A stretch of 64,000 bases of DNA from Pedobacter sp. W3I1. GTDB lineage: Bacteria > Bacteroidota > Bacteroidia > Sphingobacteriales > Sphingobacteriaceae. A model generated the notes under the pieces. That model saw only the letters and a list, made by a program, of their open reading frames with translations, did no database searches and was not told where the DNA came from. How positions within the stretch are numbered: the stretch's first letter is position 1; each line of letters opens with the position of its first letter. This document shows, in pieces, positions 47,546 through 56,240 of the stretch. The translations under genes were made by a program, and so were the position numbers. Where the stretch lies: NCBI RefSeq assembly GCF_030816015.1, contig NZ_JAUSXN010000001.1, positions 3,472,001 to 3,536,000 on the forward strand, read 5' to 3'.

Positions 47546-48040
47546 TTTCAATCGTCATTTCGACCGCACCGCATTTGTAATGTGAAAAGAGTAATTTAAA
47601 GGCGATAAATCGTCCTTCCCCTTCATCCTCCGTTGCAAACGAGGATGATATGCTAAAAATAATTTTAGCTTAGCAGGGAAAATTGATGACTTTTTATACG
47701 GGCCTCTGTTCCTAAACCCGGTAGAAGCGGCAGCCTCCGATCTTTTATCGGAGCTATAGCGAATAACGGGGCTGCTGTTTCAGAAGCATTACTGAACGTT
47801 CATTTTCTAATAAAAAACTAATTATAGGATAGGCGTGTTATATTTTTATTCGCATCATGCTATAAATTGTTAAAATCATTTTTAGCATCCAATACTTTGA
47901 GCTTGGTTTACATTTTTATTCATTTTATTTAGCTGTTGTTCCAATTTGAGTATGTAAACCCACGAATAAAAACGGTATACATTCAATTAATCTCCAGGCA
48001 ATTAGTTATATTTAATTAACCAAAAAACTAATTGTTATGA
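47546..48040. other. Gap with degraded repeats and the original upstream region of the IS982-disrupted gene
   Basis: Starts with a lone left arm of a family A repeat (47553-47570), then a mosaic repeat (about 47700-47790, CCTAAACCCGGTAGAAGCGG and ATCTTTTATCGGAGCTATAG). From about 47800 to 48035 is AT-rich DNA that, before the IS982 insertion, was the promoter region of the lipoprotein gene now at 49051. No gene is supported. Confidence 0.55.
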
Positions 48041-49049
48041 ACCTGAACTCGACAATTAAAAAGCATACAATTGATTGGTTTTGACAGTTTCATATTTTAT
48101 AGATGGCTTCTTTGGGAAAAAACTATATGCGGCCAATCCTGCTAGGATATTTACGATAAAGTTTATGAATGAACGATGTCTGGAATGCTCAATCTGACAG
48201 ATGTTTTTCAGTTCGTCATTCACGGTTTCTATAACAGATCTCTTCCTGAGCATAATCTTATCATTCATACTCATAAGGCTGTTTTTCATATTGTTACGGA
48301 TGCCCGTGACCAAATGTAAGCCATCGGTAAAAAGGATTTCAAATAACTCTTTAGAGATGTAGCCCTTGTCTCCAAACAGCTTCCCAAATATCTTTTTAAG
48401 GAAGCTTTCCCTTTTTAAGGGTTCCCTGTCATCCATATTTCCCTGACTGATAAGGAAATTCAGTATTTCGCCCCTGTCATTGATAACCAGGTGAAGCTTG
48501 AAGCCATAGAACCAGCCCATTGTAGATTTCCCAACCTCTGCGGTGCCTTTGAATACCTTGTTGGCTTTGATACGCTTATTCTTACAAACCCTGATCGGAG
48601 TAGAATCTAAAAACGAGATCCCGGTACACGAACCCGAACAACATGTTTTAAGGAATATGGTTAATGGCATGATCACACTTTGGGTAAGTTCTATAAAGCG
48701 ATTGTAAGATACCGTTTTTGGGAAATCATCCTGCATATGCTTCTGTAAGTAAAAGATATAATAATGCTTAAAGCATTTAAATCCGCTCATATGAAACAAT
48801 AGCAAAATGCTGATGACCTCGCTATCGGACATTGTAGGTGGGCGTCTGGAAACCTTTCCAATTATGAAGTTTTTAGTGTTTTGCTTAAAGTTCTTGCAGA
48901 ATTCGTCAACTATGCAGAAAATATCGGTAACTTTATCGTATGTAATCATGCTTCTTTGTAAATATAAATATTTGAATGTCAGATACTTAAATATAAATAT
49001 TTACTAGCATGATTACAATTTTATCATAAAATAATTATCGAACTCAGGT
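48041..49049 (-). mobile_element. IS982-family insertion sequence
   Basis: A 1009-bp element with imperfect terminal inverted repeats: ACCTGAACTCGACAATTA at the left and, reversed from the right, ACCTGAGTTCGATAATTA (15 of 18 matching). A 5-bp duplication TATGA flanks it (48036-48040 and 49050-49054). It encodes one transposase on the minus strand. The right-hand target copy contains the start codon of the lipoprotein gene, so insertion split that gene exactly at its start from its promoter. Confidence 0.88.
48056..48949 (-). CDS. IS982-family transposase
   Basis: A 297-residue DDE transposase with an intact frame. Catalytic residues are recognisable: Asp in ISFLDSTPIRVCKNKR (near 114), Asp in LFGDKGYISKELFE (near 195) and Glu in RSVIETVNDELKNICQIEH (near 240). 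MGWFYGFKLHLVINDRGEIL and AEVGKSTMGWFYG are typical of IS982. It lies wholly inside the inverted repeats. A duplicated AT-rich word (TAAATATAAATATTT) just upstream of its start may belong to its promoter. Confidence 0.92.
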   Translation of the reverse strand: MITYDKVTDIFCIVDEFCKNFKQNTKNFIIGKVSRRPPTMSDSEVISILLLFHMSGFKCFKHYYIFYLQKHMQDDFPKTVSYNRFIELTQSVIMPLTIFLKTCCSGSCTGISFLDSTPIRVCKNKRIKANKVFKGTAEVGKSTMGWFYGFKLHLVINDRGEILNFLISQGNMDDREPLKRESFLKKIFGKLFGDKGYISKELFEILFTDGLHLVTGIRNNMKNSLMSMNDKIMLRKRSVIETVNDELKNICQIEHSRHRSFINFIVNILAGLAAYSFFPKKPSIKYETVKTNQLYAF

Positions 49050-49050
49050 T

Positions 49051-49576
49051 ATGAAGAAATTATCATCCCTGATCATGGCTGCCTTGCTTTTTGCAGCATG
49101 TCAAAACAAGGAAGCTAAAACTGCTGATACTGCAACAGCAGATAACACCAAGTATCCCTATACCATTAAGCAAGTGCAAAATTGGCAAATGAATCCCGAT
49201 ACCAAAAATGCAATAACCGCAATGACGCTTATTAAAACATTCGAAAATTTAGATACGGCCAGTATGAGCAAGGTACTTGCTGACAGTATGGCTTTGGATG
49301 TAGATGGCTACAAATTTAAAGGGACAAAAGCTCAGTTCCTGAAAGAAATACAGGGTGAGTTTAATAAAATGAAGGGCTTTAAAATCGAAATGCAGGATAT
49401 GGAATCTGTGGTGAACAAAGATAAAAGCGAAGAATGGGTAAGCCTATGGTACAGCCAGGTTTCTACAACCAAAGAAGGCAAATCCGATACAGTGGCTTAT
49501 ATTTAACGATATTAAATTGAAAAACGGAAAGGTTGTCAGATTATCAGAATATGTTCAACATCCAATGAAGAAATAG
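49051..49576 (+). pseudogene. NTF2-like lipoprotein gene broken by IS982 and a frameshift
   Basis: The open part (151 codons) begins with a lipoprotein signal MKKLSSLIMAALLFAAC and continues as an NTF2/SnoaL-like domain (AITAMTLIKTFENLDTASMS, VSLWYSQVSTTKEGKSDT). At 49502-49504 one extra T ends it in TVAYI; without it the frame continues as NDIKLKNGKVVRLSEYVQHP to a stop at 49576, a natural end for the family (about 174 residues). The IS982 element sits directly before its ATG, cutting off the native promoter and ribosome-binding site. Both lesions point to a dying gene, unless the T is a sequencing error and IS982 drives it. Confidence 0.8.
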
Positions 49577-49671
49577 CGAAAAAGAAGCTGTATCATAAAT
49601 AGATGTAATCCTTAGGATTAATTTATTGTATAAAAATCAATATAAATGACGTGATTTAAGGAAGTGAATAG

Positions 49672-49753
49672 CGTCATTTCGACCGCAGTGGAGAAATCTT
49701 TAAACATAGGCCAAAGATCTCTCCACTACGCGTTGCTCCGGTCGAGATGACGC
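49672..49753. repeat. Family A palindromic repeat
   Basis: CGTCATTTCGACCGCAGTGG at the left and GCTCCGGTCGAGATGACGCC at the right, with GAGAAATCTTT facing AAAGATCTCTC. Confidence 0.8.
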
Positions 49754-49781
49754 CGATATTTAGTATCTGTCATTGGTAACT

Positions 49782-49862
49782 TGATTGGGAACCACGAAGT
49801 GCTCATCGCAGATAATCTTAAATCGCTTGCATTAAGATTCCCGCATGCGCGGGAATGACGAC
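49782..49862. repeat. Family B palindromic repeat, reversed
   Basis: TTGATTGGGAACCACGAAGT at the left and CCCGCATGCGCGGGAATGACG at the right, the reverse orientation of 16981-17074. Confidence 0.7.
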
Positions 49863-49953
49863 CACACTAACGGATTCTGTCATTGATAGCCTCTCGATGG
49901 ACTAGATTAAATAGCATTGGCAGAGCGTTTTGATTACTTGTCCCGATTCATCT

Positions 49954-51364
49954 CATGCGCGTCAAGTTAATGATATTGACAGAGGTTGAAAAGTATGTGA
50001 TTATTATTTGAAAGAGAAAAAGCAACTTGTAGTTCTAACACATTTAACAATGTCTACAAGCCGCTTTTTCAATTCAAAAATAAAGAAAAGATTTAATATT
50101 TTTTTTGGTGGATCAACCGTTGCTACTATAGCCCGAAGTAGTGGTTTTCTCCGGCGCAGTGCAAAGAAGATTTCTCCGATAGATTTTGTTATGGGCTTTG
50201 TGTTAAGCTGTTCTCAAATGCAAAACACATTCAGTCAATGGGCTTTTCATATTAGCCAGCTTAGCGGAACTCCTGTAAGCAAACAAGCAGTATTTGATCG
50301 TTTGGGGCCATCATCGGTAGCTTTTGCCAAAGCACTTCTGGAGCATGTGTTGCTGCAAGGTATCTTCTACAGATATAGACGTCCGAGCAATCTTTTCAGC
50401 CATTTTAAAAGGGTCATCCTACAAGACAGCACCACCTTACATCTCCCCCAGAAACTCTCAGAAGTGTTCAGAGGTAATTTCAGTAAGGGCAAACAAAAGG
50501 CAGTAGCCCGTATACAGGCCTTCATCGATATATGCAATATGCAGTTCCTGCATTTCTCGTTGGGTTCCTTTACCGATAATGACCAATCGGCCAGTCAGCA
50601 AATCCTTGAAAAGATATCAGCCGGCGAACTGCTTATCAGAGATTTGGGGTATTTTGTACTGGAGGTCTTCGAAAAGCTTACCGGCAAAGGTGCCTTCTTT
50701 CTGAGCAGGTTACGTTTTGGTCTGAATATGTACGATTGCAATGGAAAACAACTACACCTGAAAGACTTGCTGAAAAGCAGATCGAAAAGGGATATGTGGC
50801 TAATGATAGGCAAACAAAAGAATGTAAAAGTGAGAATGATCATGATTCCCCTGCCAAAGCAGCTTGCAGCACAAAGAATCAGAAAGGCCAAACAGGATAG
50901 GGACAGGCGACTGAACCACAGCCAGGACTATTACAGATGGCTGGAGTATACGGTACTGATAACCAATGTAGGTGAAGAAACCTGGACAGCTGCCCAGGCC
51001 GATCAGGCATACCGGGTACGTTGGCAGATAGAGATTGTATTCAAATCCTGGAAAAGTGGCTTCCACCTACAGCAGTTGCTGCATAATGGTTGTACCAATG
51101 AAAAACGGATCAGCACAAACGTATACCTCTTGTTGATGTTTATGTGCCTGTTTATGCAAAAGATATTCCTGCCAGTTATCCGATATGCCAAAGGCACAAT
51201 TAGCTTGATCAAATGTGTACAGTTATTTGTATTGAACATGAAAGAGTTAATCGCTATAGGCAGTAAACAGTGCAGGGATGTGATAGATAAGTACTGTAAA
51301 TATGAAAAAAGAAACCATAGGATTAATTTGAACCAACTATTTTCAGATTAACTTGACGCGCATG
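49954..51364 (+). mobile_element. IS4-family insertion sequence, copy 2
   Basis: Same 1411-bp length, same 18-bp inverted repeats and same encoded protein as 9953-11363. The target duplication is CGATTCATCT (49944-49953 and 51365-51374), different from copy 1, so each copy is an independent insertion. Both copies point the same way, 40 kb apart. Confidence 0.95.
50008..51351 (+). CDS. IS4-family DDE transposase, copy 2
   Basis: Identical in protein sequence to the 447-residue transposase at 10007, with the same LQDSTTLHLP, LLIRDLGYF and YRVRWQIEIVFKSWK (YREK) motifs and the same TTG or downstream ATG start choice. Intact and potentially active. Confidence 0.93.
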   Translation: MKEKKQLVVLTHLTMSTSRFFNSKIKKRFNIFFGGSTVATIARSSGFLRRSAKKISPIDFVMGFVLSCSQMQNTFSQWAFHISQLSGTPVSKQAVFDRLGPSSVAFAKALLEHVLLQGIFYRYRRPSNLFSHFKRVILQDSTTLHLPQKLSEVFRGNFSKGKQKAVARIQAFIDICNMQFLHFSLGSFTDNDQSASQQILEKISAGELLIRDLGYFVLEVFEKLTGKGAFFLSRLRFGLNMYDCNGKQLHLKDLLKSRSKRDMWLMIGKQKNVKVRMIMIPLPKQLAAQRIRKAKQDRDRRLNHSQDYYRWLEYTVLITNVGEETWTAAQADQAYRVRWQIEIVFKSWKSGFHLQQLLHNGCTNEKRISTNVYLLLMFMCLFMQKIFLPVIRYAKGTISLIKCVQLFVLNMKELIAIGSKQCRDVIDKYCKYEKRNHRINLNQLFSD

Positions 51365-51446
51365 CGATTCATCTGGAACCTCAACATGAGACAAAACCTG
51401 AAGAGAAATTAGTTTTATGATACTGCCTCTTTTTATTTGTAATTTA

Positions 51447-51839
51447 CTAATCTCCACTTCCCGGAACATAATGCAAGCCTGGGGTAAGGTAATGAAGCAA
51501 AATAACTCTCGAATAGCGGTAATTAATTGGCGATAATAATAAAACACCCGCTAAGATTAAACTCACATAATACCACAGGTTTTCATAAACTAAAGGCAAA
51601 CCCAAAACATACGATGCTACTCCAATAGTAATAATTTCTGCAACATTCATGGCATAACTTACAAACATCGCAACATAGAAAAAACCTGGTTCACGCTCAA
51701 ATTTTAAGTTGCAATGCGGACAATTAATATTTGTTTTTTGTAATCTGAAAGAATAAGCACTCCCGGTGAAAATATCACCTTTGCGGCAGCGCGGACATTT
51801 ACACTGTACAAAAGCCTGGAATTTAGATAACTCAGCCAT
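51447..51839 (-). CDS. DUF983 membrane protein with zinc-ribbon-like head
   Basis: A 130-residue protein. The N-terminal part has two C-x2-C pairs (QCKCPRCRKGDIF at about 13-18 and NCPHCNLKFERE at about 39-42), a zinc-ribbon pattern, followed by two membrane segments (about 53-78 and 88-108). This is the DUF983 family, whose role is unknown. It is on the same strand as the Crp/Fnr gene upstream, with an FNR-like palindrome between them, so it may be a target of that regulator. Confidence 0.82.
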   Translation of the reverse strand: MAELSKFQAFVQCKCPRCRKGDIFTGSAYSFRLQKTNINCPHCNLKFEREPGFFYVAMFVSYAMNVAEIITIGVASYVLGLPLVYENLWYYVSLILAGVLLLSPINYRYSRVILLHYLTPGLHYVPGSGD

Positions 51840-51890
51840 AATCTTCTAATTTAATAGCACAAAGATAAGCCTAAAATTAAAAACTAATTT

Positions 51891-51904
51891 ATGATCTACA
51901 TCAT
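51891..51904. promoter_or_regulatory. FNR/CRP-like palindrome upstream of DUF983
   Basis: ATGAT CTAC ATCAT is a perfect 5-bp inverted repeat with a 4-bp spacer, the form of FNR-type sites (TTGATnnnnATCAA). It lies 52 bp before the DUF983 start and just after a Crp/Fnr-family gene. Confidence 0.4.
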
Positions 51905-51967
51905 GTTTAAGAGTTCGTTAATTAGTTCATTGGTCCATTGGCGTATTTAATACCTGATTAATATATC

Positions 51968-52552
51968 CTAAACTTTTACTATTTTCCCTTTAACTGTTTT
52001 AATCAGGCCTTTTTCGGCCAGTATTTTAGTTCCACGGATAACTGTTTCTACCCGCAAACCAGTCATATCGGCTAATTCCTGTCGCGTTACCTTTAAATTT
52101 TCACCTACAGCAATATCATTAAGGAGGTAATTGATAATGGTTAGCAGCCGATGATCGGCCTTTTCGCTTGCCAGTTCCTCCAGCATCATCGATTTATAAA
52201 AAAGGCGGTTACTTAGAGTACGAATCAGATCCATACTAAAATCGGGCTCATTTTTAATCAGATCAAAGAAATCTTCTTTATTTACAGCAATAATGTGCGA
52301 ATCTTTATTGGTAATAGTAAAAGCTAAATAAGGCCTGTCAATTAATAAAGCAGGTTCACCAAAATACTGCCCCGTTTTAAAAACGCCTTGAATAAATTCC
52401 TTTCCTTCATCACTCACGGTAACCATTCTTACCTCACCTGATTTGATAAAATATACGTAGCGCGGTTGCATACCGGGCTCGTAAATGACAGAATCTTTAG
52501 GATAGCTTTTGAGTTTTAAACCCTTATCAATCAGTTTTTGGATATTCATCAT
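51968..52552 (-). CDS. Crp/Fnr family transcription regulator
   Basis: A 194-residue regulator. Residues about 15-125 form the cyclic-nucleotide-binding-like beta barrel (VIYEPGMQPRYVYFIKSGEV, GQYFGEPALLIDRPYLAF), followed by the dimer helix and a C-terminal winged helix (about 145-194, VTRQELADMTGLRVETVIRG). No N-terminal Cys cluster for iron-sulphur binding is seen, so the signal is not oxygen by the classical FNR mechanism. It precedes DUF983 on the same strand, and the palindrome between may be its site. Confidence 0.9.
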   Translation of the reverse strand: MMNIQKLIDKGLKLKSYPKDSVIYEPGMQPRYVYFIKSGEVRMVTVSDEGKEFIQGVFKTGQYFGEPALLIDRPYLAFTITNKDSHIIAVNKEDFFDLIKNEPDFSMDLIRTLSNRLFYKSMMLEELASEKADHRLLTIINYLLNDIAVGENLKVTRQELADMTGLRVETVIRGTKILAEKGLIKTVKGKIVKV

Positions 52553-52629
52553 AAAAAATCAAAATGGATTGTCTCAATTGACTTCGCTCAGCCTAAACTT
52601 GTTATCAATTACCGATTTCAAAAGTCGGT

Positions 52630-52727
52630 CGTCATTTCGAGCAAAGTGCAACGGAGTCGAGAAATCTTTGAAAAAGATACTTTCTTAAACTAAGATCAAA
52701 GATTTCTCCACTACGGTCGAAATGACG
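52630..52727. repeat. Family A palindromic repeat
   Basis: CGTCATTTCGAGCAAAGTGC at the left and CTACGGTCGAAATGACG at the right, between the ddl and crp genes. Confidence 0.8.
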
Positions 52728-52757
52728 CTATATATATATATGACTCATATTCAAAAA

Positions 52758-53744
52758 TTACCCCAGCGTTTCTTTCATTAAACGGGTATAAAATTCTTTA
52801 AGTGTTATCCCCATGGCGGCTACCTGTTGCGGAATAAAACTGGTTGCCGTTTGGCCAGGAATGGTATTAATTTCGATAAAATAAAACTTACCGGTTCCTT
52901 CTTCCAGAAAGTAATCAACGCGTACCACTCCCCTGCAATTTAGTTTCTTATATACATCTTTTACCACCTGTTGCACACGACTCACCTCTTCTTCATTCAT
53001 TCTACCCGGGGTAATTTCTTCAGTTGCGCCTGGTGTATACTTGGCTTCAAAATCAAAAAACTCATTTGCTGGAATAACCTCTGTAGTTGGCAAAACAATA
53101 ATCTTTCCTTCAGCGCCAAAAATGCCGATCGAAAACTCCCTGCCGCTCACAAACTCTTCGATTAAAATCTGAGTATCTTCCTTAAAGGCTTTTTCAATGG
53201 CTTCTTCAAGATCATCGGCATGTTTCACCTTACTCATGCCAATGCTGCTGCCCCCACTGTTTGGTTTAACAAAATAAGGCAATCTTAAATCTTGTTTAAT
53301 TTGATTTAAGCTATAGTTTCCATTTTTAAATATCTGAACAGATTTTGCGGTGTAAAGGTTATCAATACCTTCAACAACAGCCTTAGTATAACCTTTATTC
53401 ATGGTAATTGATGAAGTTAATGCATCGCACGCGGTATAGGGAATACCTAACATATCGAAATAGCCCTGCAATTTCCCATCCTCGCCAGGCGAACCATGTA
53501 TGGCAATAAAAACGCCGTCAAACTTAATTTTTCTTCCTTCCAGCGTTAAGGAAAAATCATTTTTATCAATTTCAATTTTAACAGAATCGGCAGGTTCATA
53601 AAACCAGCTCTTTTCGTTCAGCATAATTTTATACACATCGTATAAATCCGGGTCGATATTTTGAGCAATAGTGGCTGCGCTTTTCACCGAAACAACCCAC
53701 TCGCCTGTGGTACCGCCTGTTAACAATGCTATCGTTTTCTTCAT
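52758..53744 (-). CDS. ddl: D-alanine--D-alanine ligase
   Basis: Ddl joins two D-alanines with ATP for the peptidoglycan stem. From the ATG at 53744 (MKKTIALLTGGTTGEWVVSV) the protein has 328 residues; the frame's extension to 53792 precedes the family start. ATP-grasp features are clear: HGSPGEDGKLQGYFDMLGIP, FVKPNSGGSSIGMSKV, QILIEEFVSGREFSIGIFG and FIEINTIPGQTATSFIPQQ, the last with metal-binding Glu and Asn and the omega-loop. It is divergent from the PASTA gene, placing cell-wall genes on both sides of one intergenic region. Confidence 0.93.
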   Translation of the reverse strand: MKKTIALLTGGTTGEWVVSVKSAATIAQNIDPDLYDVYKIMLNEKSWFYEPADSVKIEIDKNDFSLTLEGRKIKFDGVFIAIHGSPGEDGKLQGYFDMLGIPYTACDALTSSITMNKGYTKAVVEGIDNLYTAKSVQIFKNGNYSLNQIKQDLRLPYFVKPNSGGSSIGMSKVKHADDLEEAIEKAFKEDTQILIEEFVSGREFSIGIFGAEGKIIVLPTTEVIPANEFFDFEAKYTPGATEEITPGRMNEEEVSRVQQVVKDVYKKLNCRGVVRVDYFLEEGTGKFYFIEINTIPGQTATSFIPQQVAAMGITLKEFYTRLMKETLG

Positions 53745-53830
53745 GTTAAAAATCCTTTTGTAAATAGAAATTGAATATAAATATATCCTCAAAAATATAA
53801 ATATCTTTGTGCTTTAGTAATATTGATTGA

Positions 53831-53935
53831 GAGAATTATTCAATGATTGAATGAATGAATTAGAGAATGATTGAATGAAAGAATTAGAGATGGATTGAAT
53901 GAAGGAATGGATTCTATAATTCAATCAATCATTAA
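53831..53935. repeat. GAATGA-type palindromic repeat, copy 3
   Basis: TTCAATGATTGAATGAATGA, GAATGATTGAATGAAAG and TGGATTGAATGAAGGAATGG repeats on one side and ATTCAATCAATCATT on the other, filling the divergent ddl/PASTA region. Confidence 0.65.
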
Positions 53936-53979
53936 AATAGTTACATTTGAGCTTATACGCATAACCCAATTTAAGATTC

Positions 53980-54750
53980 ATGTCTAAATTTATAGATTAT
54001 TTAAAAACCAAATCGTTTAGAAACAACATTTTAGCTGCAATAATAACCGTTGTAGTACTTCTATTGATCGCTTTTTTTAGTTTAAGATATTATACCAAAC
54101 ACGGCCAGGGCTTAAATGTACCTATGGTAAAAGGTTTATCATTTGAGCAGGCGGTTAAGAAACTAGAAGACGCCGGACTAAAATACGAAGTCGATTCTGT
54201 TTTTATAATGGATCAACCTGCGGGAATTGTGATTGATCAGGATCCTGACCCCAATACTTTTGTAAAAGATAACCGTACCATTTACTTAACGATTAATGCA
54301 GGAAAAACACCGAATACAAAATTCCCTGATATAGCGTTTAAAACTTTAAGGGAAGCACAAGCTATTATAGAAAGTTCGCGATTAAAACTTGGAGATACGA
54401 CCTATAAGCCAGATGTAAGCCGTGATGTGGTTTTAGAAGCCTCCTTTGGCGGCCAGCCGATAGCTGCCGGACAGATTGTGCCTGTTGGCTCGAGGATTAA
54501 CCTGGTTTTGGGCGATGGGCGTGGAAACGAAGAAGTAGATATCCCACAACTCATGGGATTAACCATGGATGAAGCTAAATTTAGCTTAAGAGGTTCGAAC
54601 TTAAGTTTAGGCACCATTATTTACGATGGCCCTATTACCGATAGTGCTGCTGCTGTTATTACTAAACAAGATCCTATGCTGGTTGATTCGCTAACCAAAG
54701 TGGCTATAGGCACCAAGATTAACATTACCCTATCTAACAAACAACAATAA
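53980..54750 (+). CDS. Membrane-anchored three-PASTA-domain protein
   Basis: PASTA domains bind peptidoglycan or muropeptides. The 256-residue protein has a short cytoplasmic start, one membrane helix (about 18-38, LAAIITVVVLLLIAFFSL), and three PASTA repeats at about 45-110 (VPMVKGLSFEQAVKKLEDAG), 113-182 and 187-254 (DIPQLMGLTMDEAKFSLRG). There is no kinase domain, unlike Ser/Thr kinases of Gram-positives. It is divergent from ddl and upstream of mltG, which supports a cell-wall role. Confidence 0.9.
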   Translation: MSKFIDYLKTKSFRNNILAAIITVVVLLLIAFFSLRYYTKHGQGLNVPMVKGLSFEQAVKKLEDAGLKYEVDSVFIMDQPAGIVIDQDPDPNTFVKDNRTIYLTINAGKTPNTKFPDIAFKTLREAQAIIESSRLKLGDTTYKPDVSRDVVLEASFGGQPIAAGQIVPVGSRINLVLGDGRGNEEVDIPQLMGLTMDEAKFSLRGSNLSLGTIIYDGPITDSAAAVITKQDPMLVDSLTKVAIGTKINITLSNKQQ

Positions 54751-54769
54751 ACACGTATCATATTTACAG

Positions 54770-55825
54770 ATGACTGAAGTAGAAAAAAAGAACATGAGTA
54801 CAGGCAAAAAAGTGGCAATAGTTATTGCACTTGTTGTTATTTTAATTGCTGGTTACTTTGCGTTAAATATTTACAGGCTTTACTTTGCCCCTAACATTAC
54901 TGAAAATCAAAAATATTTATATATCAAAACAGGAAGCAGTTACGACGATTTAATTGCAGAGATTAAAAAGAAAGATCTGGTAAAAAGCATCTCTTCTTTT
55001 ACTGCAGCTGCCGGAAAAATGAATTTAGCCACGAATGTTAAACCCGGCCGTTACCGTTTAACCAAAGGGATGACCAACCGCAGTTTAATCAACTTAATTA
55101 AAGCCGGAAATCAAGATCCCGTTAAATTGAAATTCCATAATATCCGTAAGAAAGAAAATTTTGCGGCATACCTGGCCAGCAATCTGGAAGCCGATTCGTT
55201 AAGCTTTATCAATGTTTTAGATTCTACTGCGCTGATTAGCAAATATGGCTTTAACCAGGATAACGTATATGCTATGTTTATTCCGAATACTTATGAAATG
55301 TACTGGAATGTTTCTCCGGTTGATTTCTTTGAGCGCATGCACAAAGAATACGATAAATTCTGGACTGCCGATCGCAAACAAAAAGCAGCAAGTTTAAACC
55401 TGACTCCGGTACAAATATATACCTTAGCTTCTATTGTTGATGCAGAGGCACTTTACGATAAAGAAATGCCAATTATAGCAGGCTTGTATTTAAACCGTTT
55501 AAATAAAGGCATATTGTTACAGGCTGATCCAACGGTAATTTTTGCCAACAACGATTTTACGGTGAAAAGAGTAACCGGAAAATTATTACAGGTACAGTCG
55601 CTTTACAACACTTATAAGTATGCAGGTTTACCTCCCGGGCCGATTATGATGCCGAGTATTAACGCCATTGATGCTGTACTAAACCGCGACAATAACAATT
55701 ACATTTACATGTGTGCCAAAGAAGATTTTTCTGGCTACCATAATTTCGCAGAAAATAAAGCACAGCACGAAATCAATGCAAAGAAATACCGTGAAGCTTT
55801 AAACAAAAGAAATATATTTAAATAA
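54770..55825 (+). CDS. mltG: MltG-type endolytic transglycosylase
   Basis: MltG cuts nascent glycan strands at the membrane and limits their length. The 351-residue protein has an N-terminal membrane helix (about 14-34) and the YceG/MltG domain with VKPGRYRLTKGMTNRSLINL, FIPNTYEMYWNVSP, LASIVDAEALYDKEMPIIAG and LLQADPTVIFA plus GLPPGPIMMPS. The acidic pair usually read E-x-E in the SIV motif is D-x-E here, so the first acid is Asp, worth testing. It follows the PASTA gene by 19 bp and overlaps the next gene by 1 bp. Confidence 0.9.
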   Translation: MTEVEKKNMSTGKKVAIVIALVVILIAGYFALNIYRLYFAPNITENQKYLYIKTGSSYDDLIAEIKKKDLVKSISSFTAAAGKMNLATNVKPGRYRLTKGMTNRSLINLIKAGNQDPVKLKFHNIRKKENFAAYLASNLEADSLSFINVLDSTALISKYGFNQDNVYAMFIPNTYEMYWNVSPVDFFERMHKEYDKFWTADRKQKAASLNLTPVQIYTLASIVDAEALYDKEMPIIAGLYLNRLNKGILLQADPTVIFANNDFTVKRVTGKLLQVQSLYNTYKYAGLPPGPIMMPSINAIDAVLNRDNNNYIYMCAKEDFSGYHNFAENKAQHEINAKKYREALNKRNIFK

Positions 55826-56232
55826 TGTATAGCCACAGTACAAAAATCAGGGTTCGATATGGCGAAACCGATCAGATGGGCTATATGTATTACGGCAATT
55901 ATGCACAGTATTATGAAGTAGGCCGGGTAGAAATGTTGCGCAGTTTAGGCATGAGCTATAGCTCTATGGAAGCTGACGGAATTATGATGCCTGTTTTAGA
56001 ATTAAAGTGCAAATACATTAAACCTGCCCTTTACGATCAGGAAATTACGGTAAAAACAATCATCAAAACTTTACCGGGCATCAGGATTTTTTTCGAGTAC
56101 GAGTTGTATAACGAAAAAGAAGAACTCATAAACATTGGGGCCACTACACTGGTTTTTGTTGATATGAAGAAAAATAAACCTACAAATCCACCCGAAAATT
56201 TTATGGAAAAACTATCGGTGTTTTTTAATTAA
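55825..56232 (+). CDS. YbgC-like acyl-CoA thioesterase
   Basis: A 135-residue hotdog-fold enzyme of the 4HBT/YbgC group, hydrolysing acyl-CoA thioesters. The active-site segment VRYGETDQMGYMYYGNYAQYYE has the usual Tyr/Asp pattern (Y-x-x-T-D-x-M-G-x-x), and the long central helix EVGRVEMLRSLGM follows. The start codon overlaps the stop of mltG (ATAATG), so translation is coupled. Specificity is unknown. Confidence 0.88.
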   Translation: MYSHSTKIRVRYGETDQMGYMYYGNYAQYYEVGRVEMLRSLGMSYSSMEADGIMMPVLELKCKYIKPALYDQEITVKTIIKTLPGIRIFFEYELYNEKEELINIGATTLVFVDMKKNKPTNPPENFMEKLSVFFN

Positions 56233-56240
56233 CAAATACA

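Larger units (their letters stand above)
49577..49953. other. 377-bp repeat cluster before IS4 copy 2
   Basis: An AT-rich GTTAATTTATTG-type element (about 49608-49650), a family A palindrome (49672-49753) and a reversed family B palindrome (49782-49862), then 80 bp of plain DNA ending in the IS target. No gene is supported. Confidence 0.65.

Noticed and set aside
51323..51547. A 74-codon minus-strand frame spanning the right end of IS4 copy 2
   Set aside because: It crosses the IS boundary and overlaps DUF983 in another frame; an artefact of insertion.
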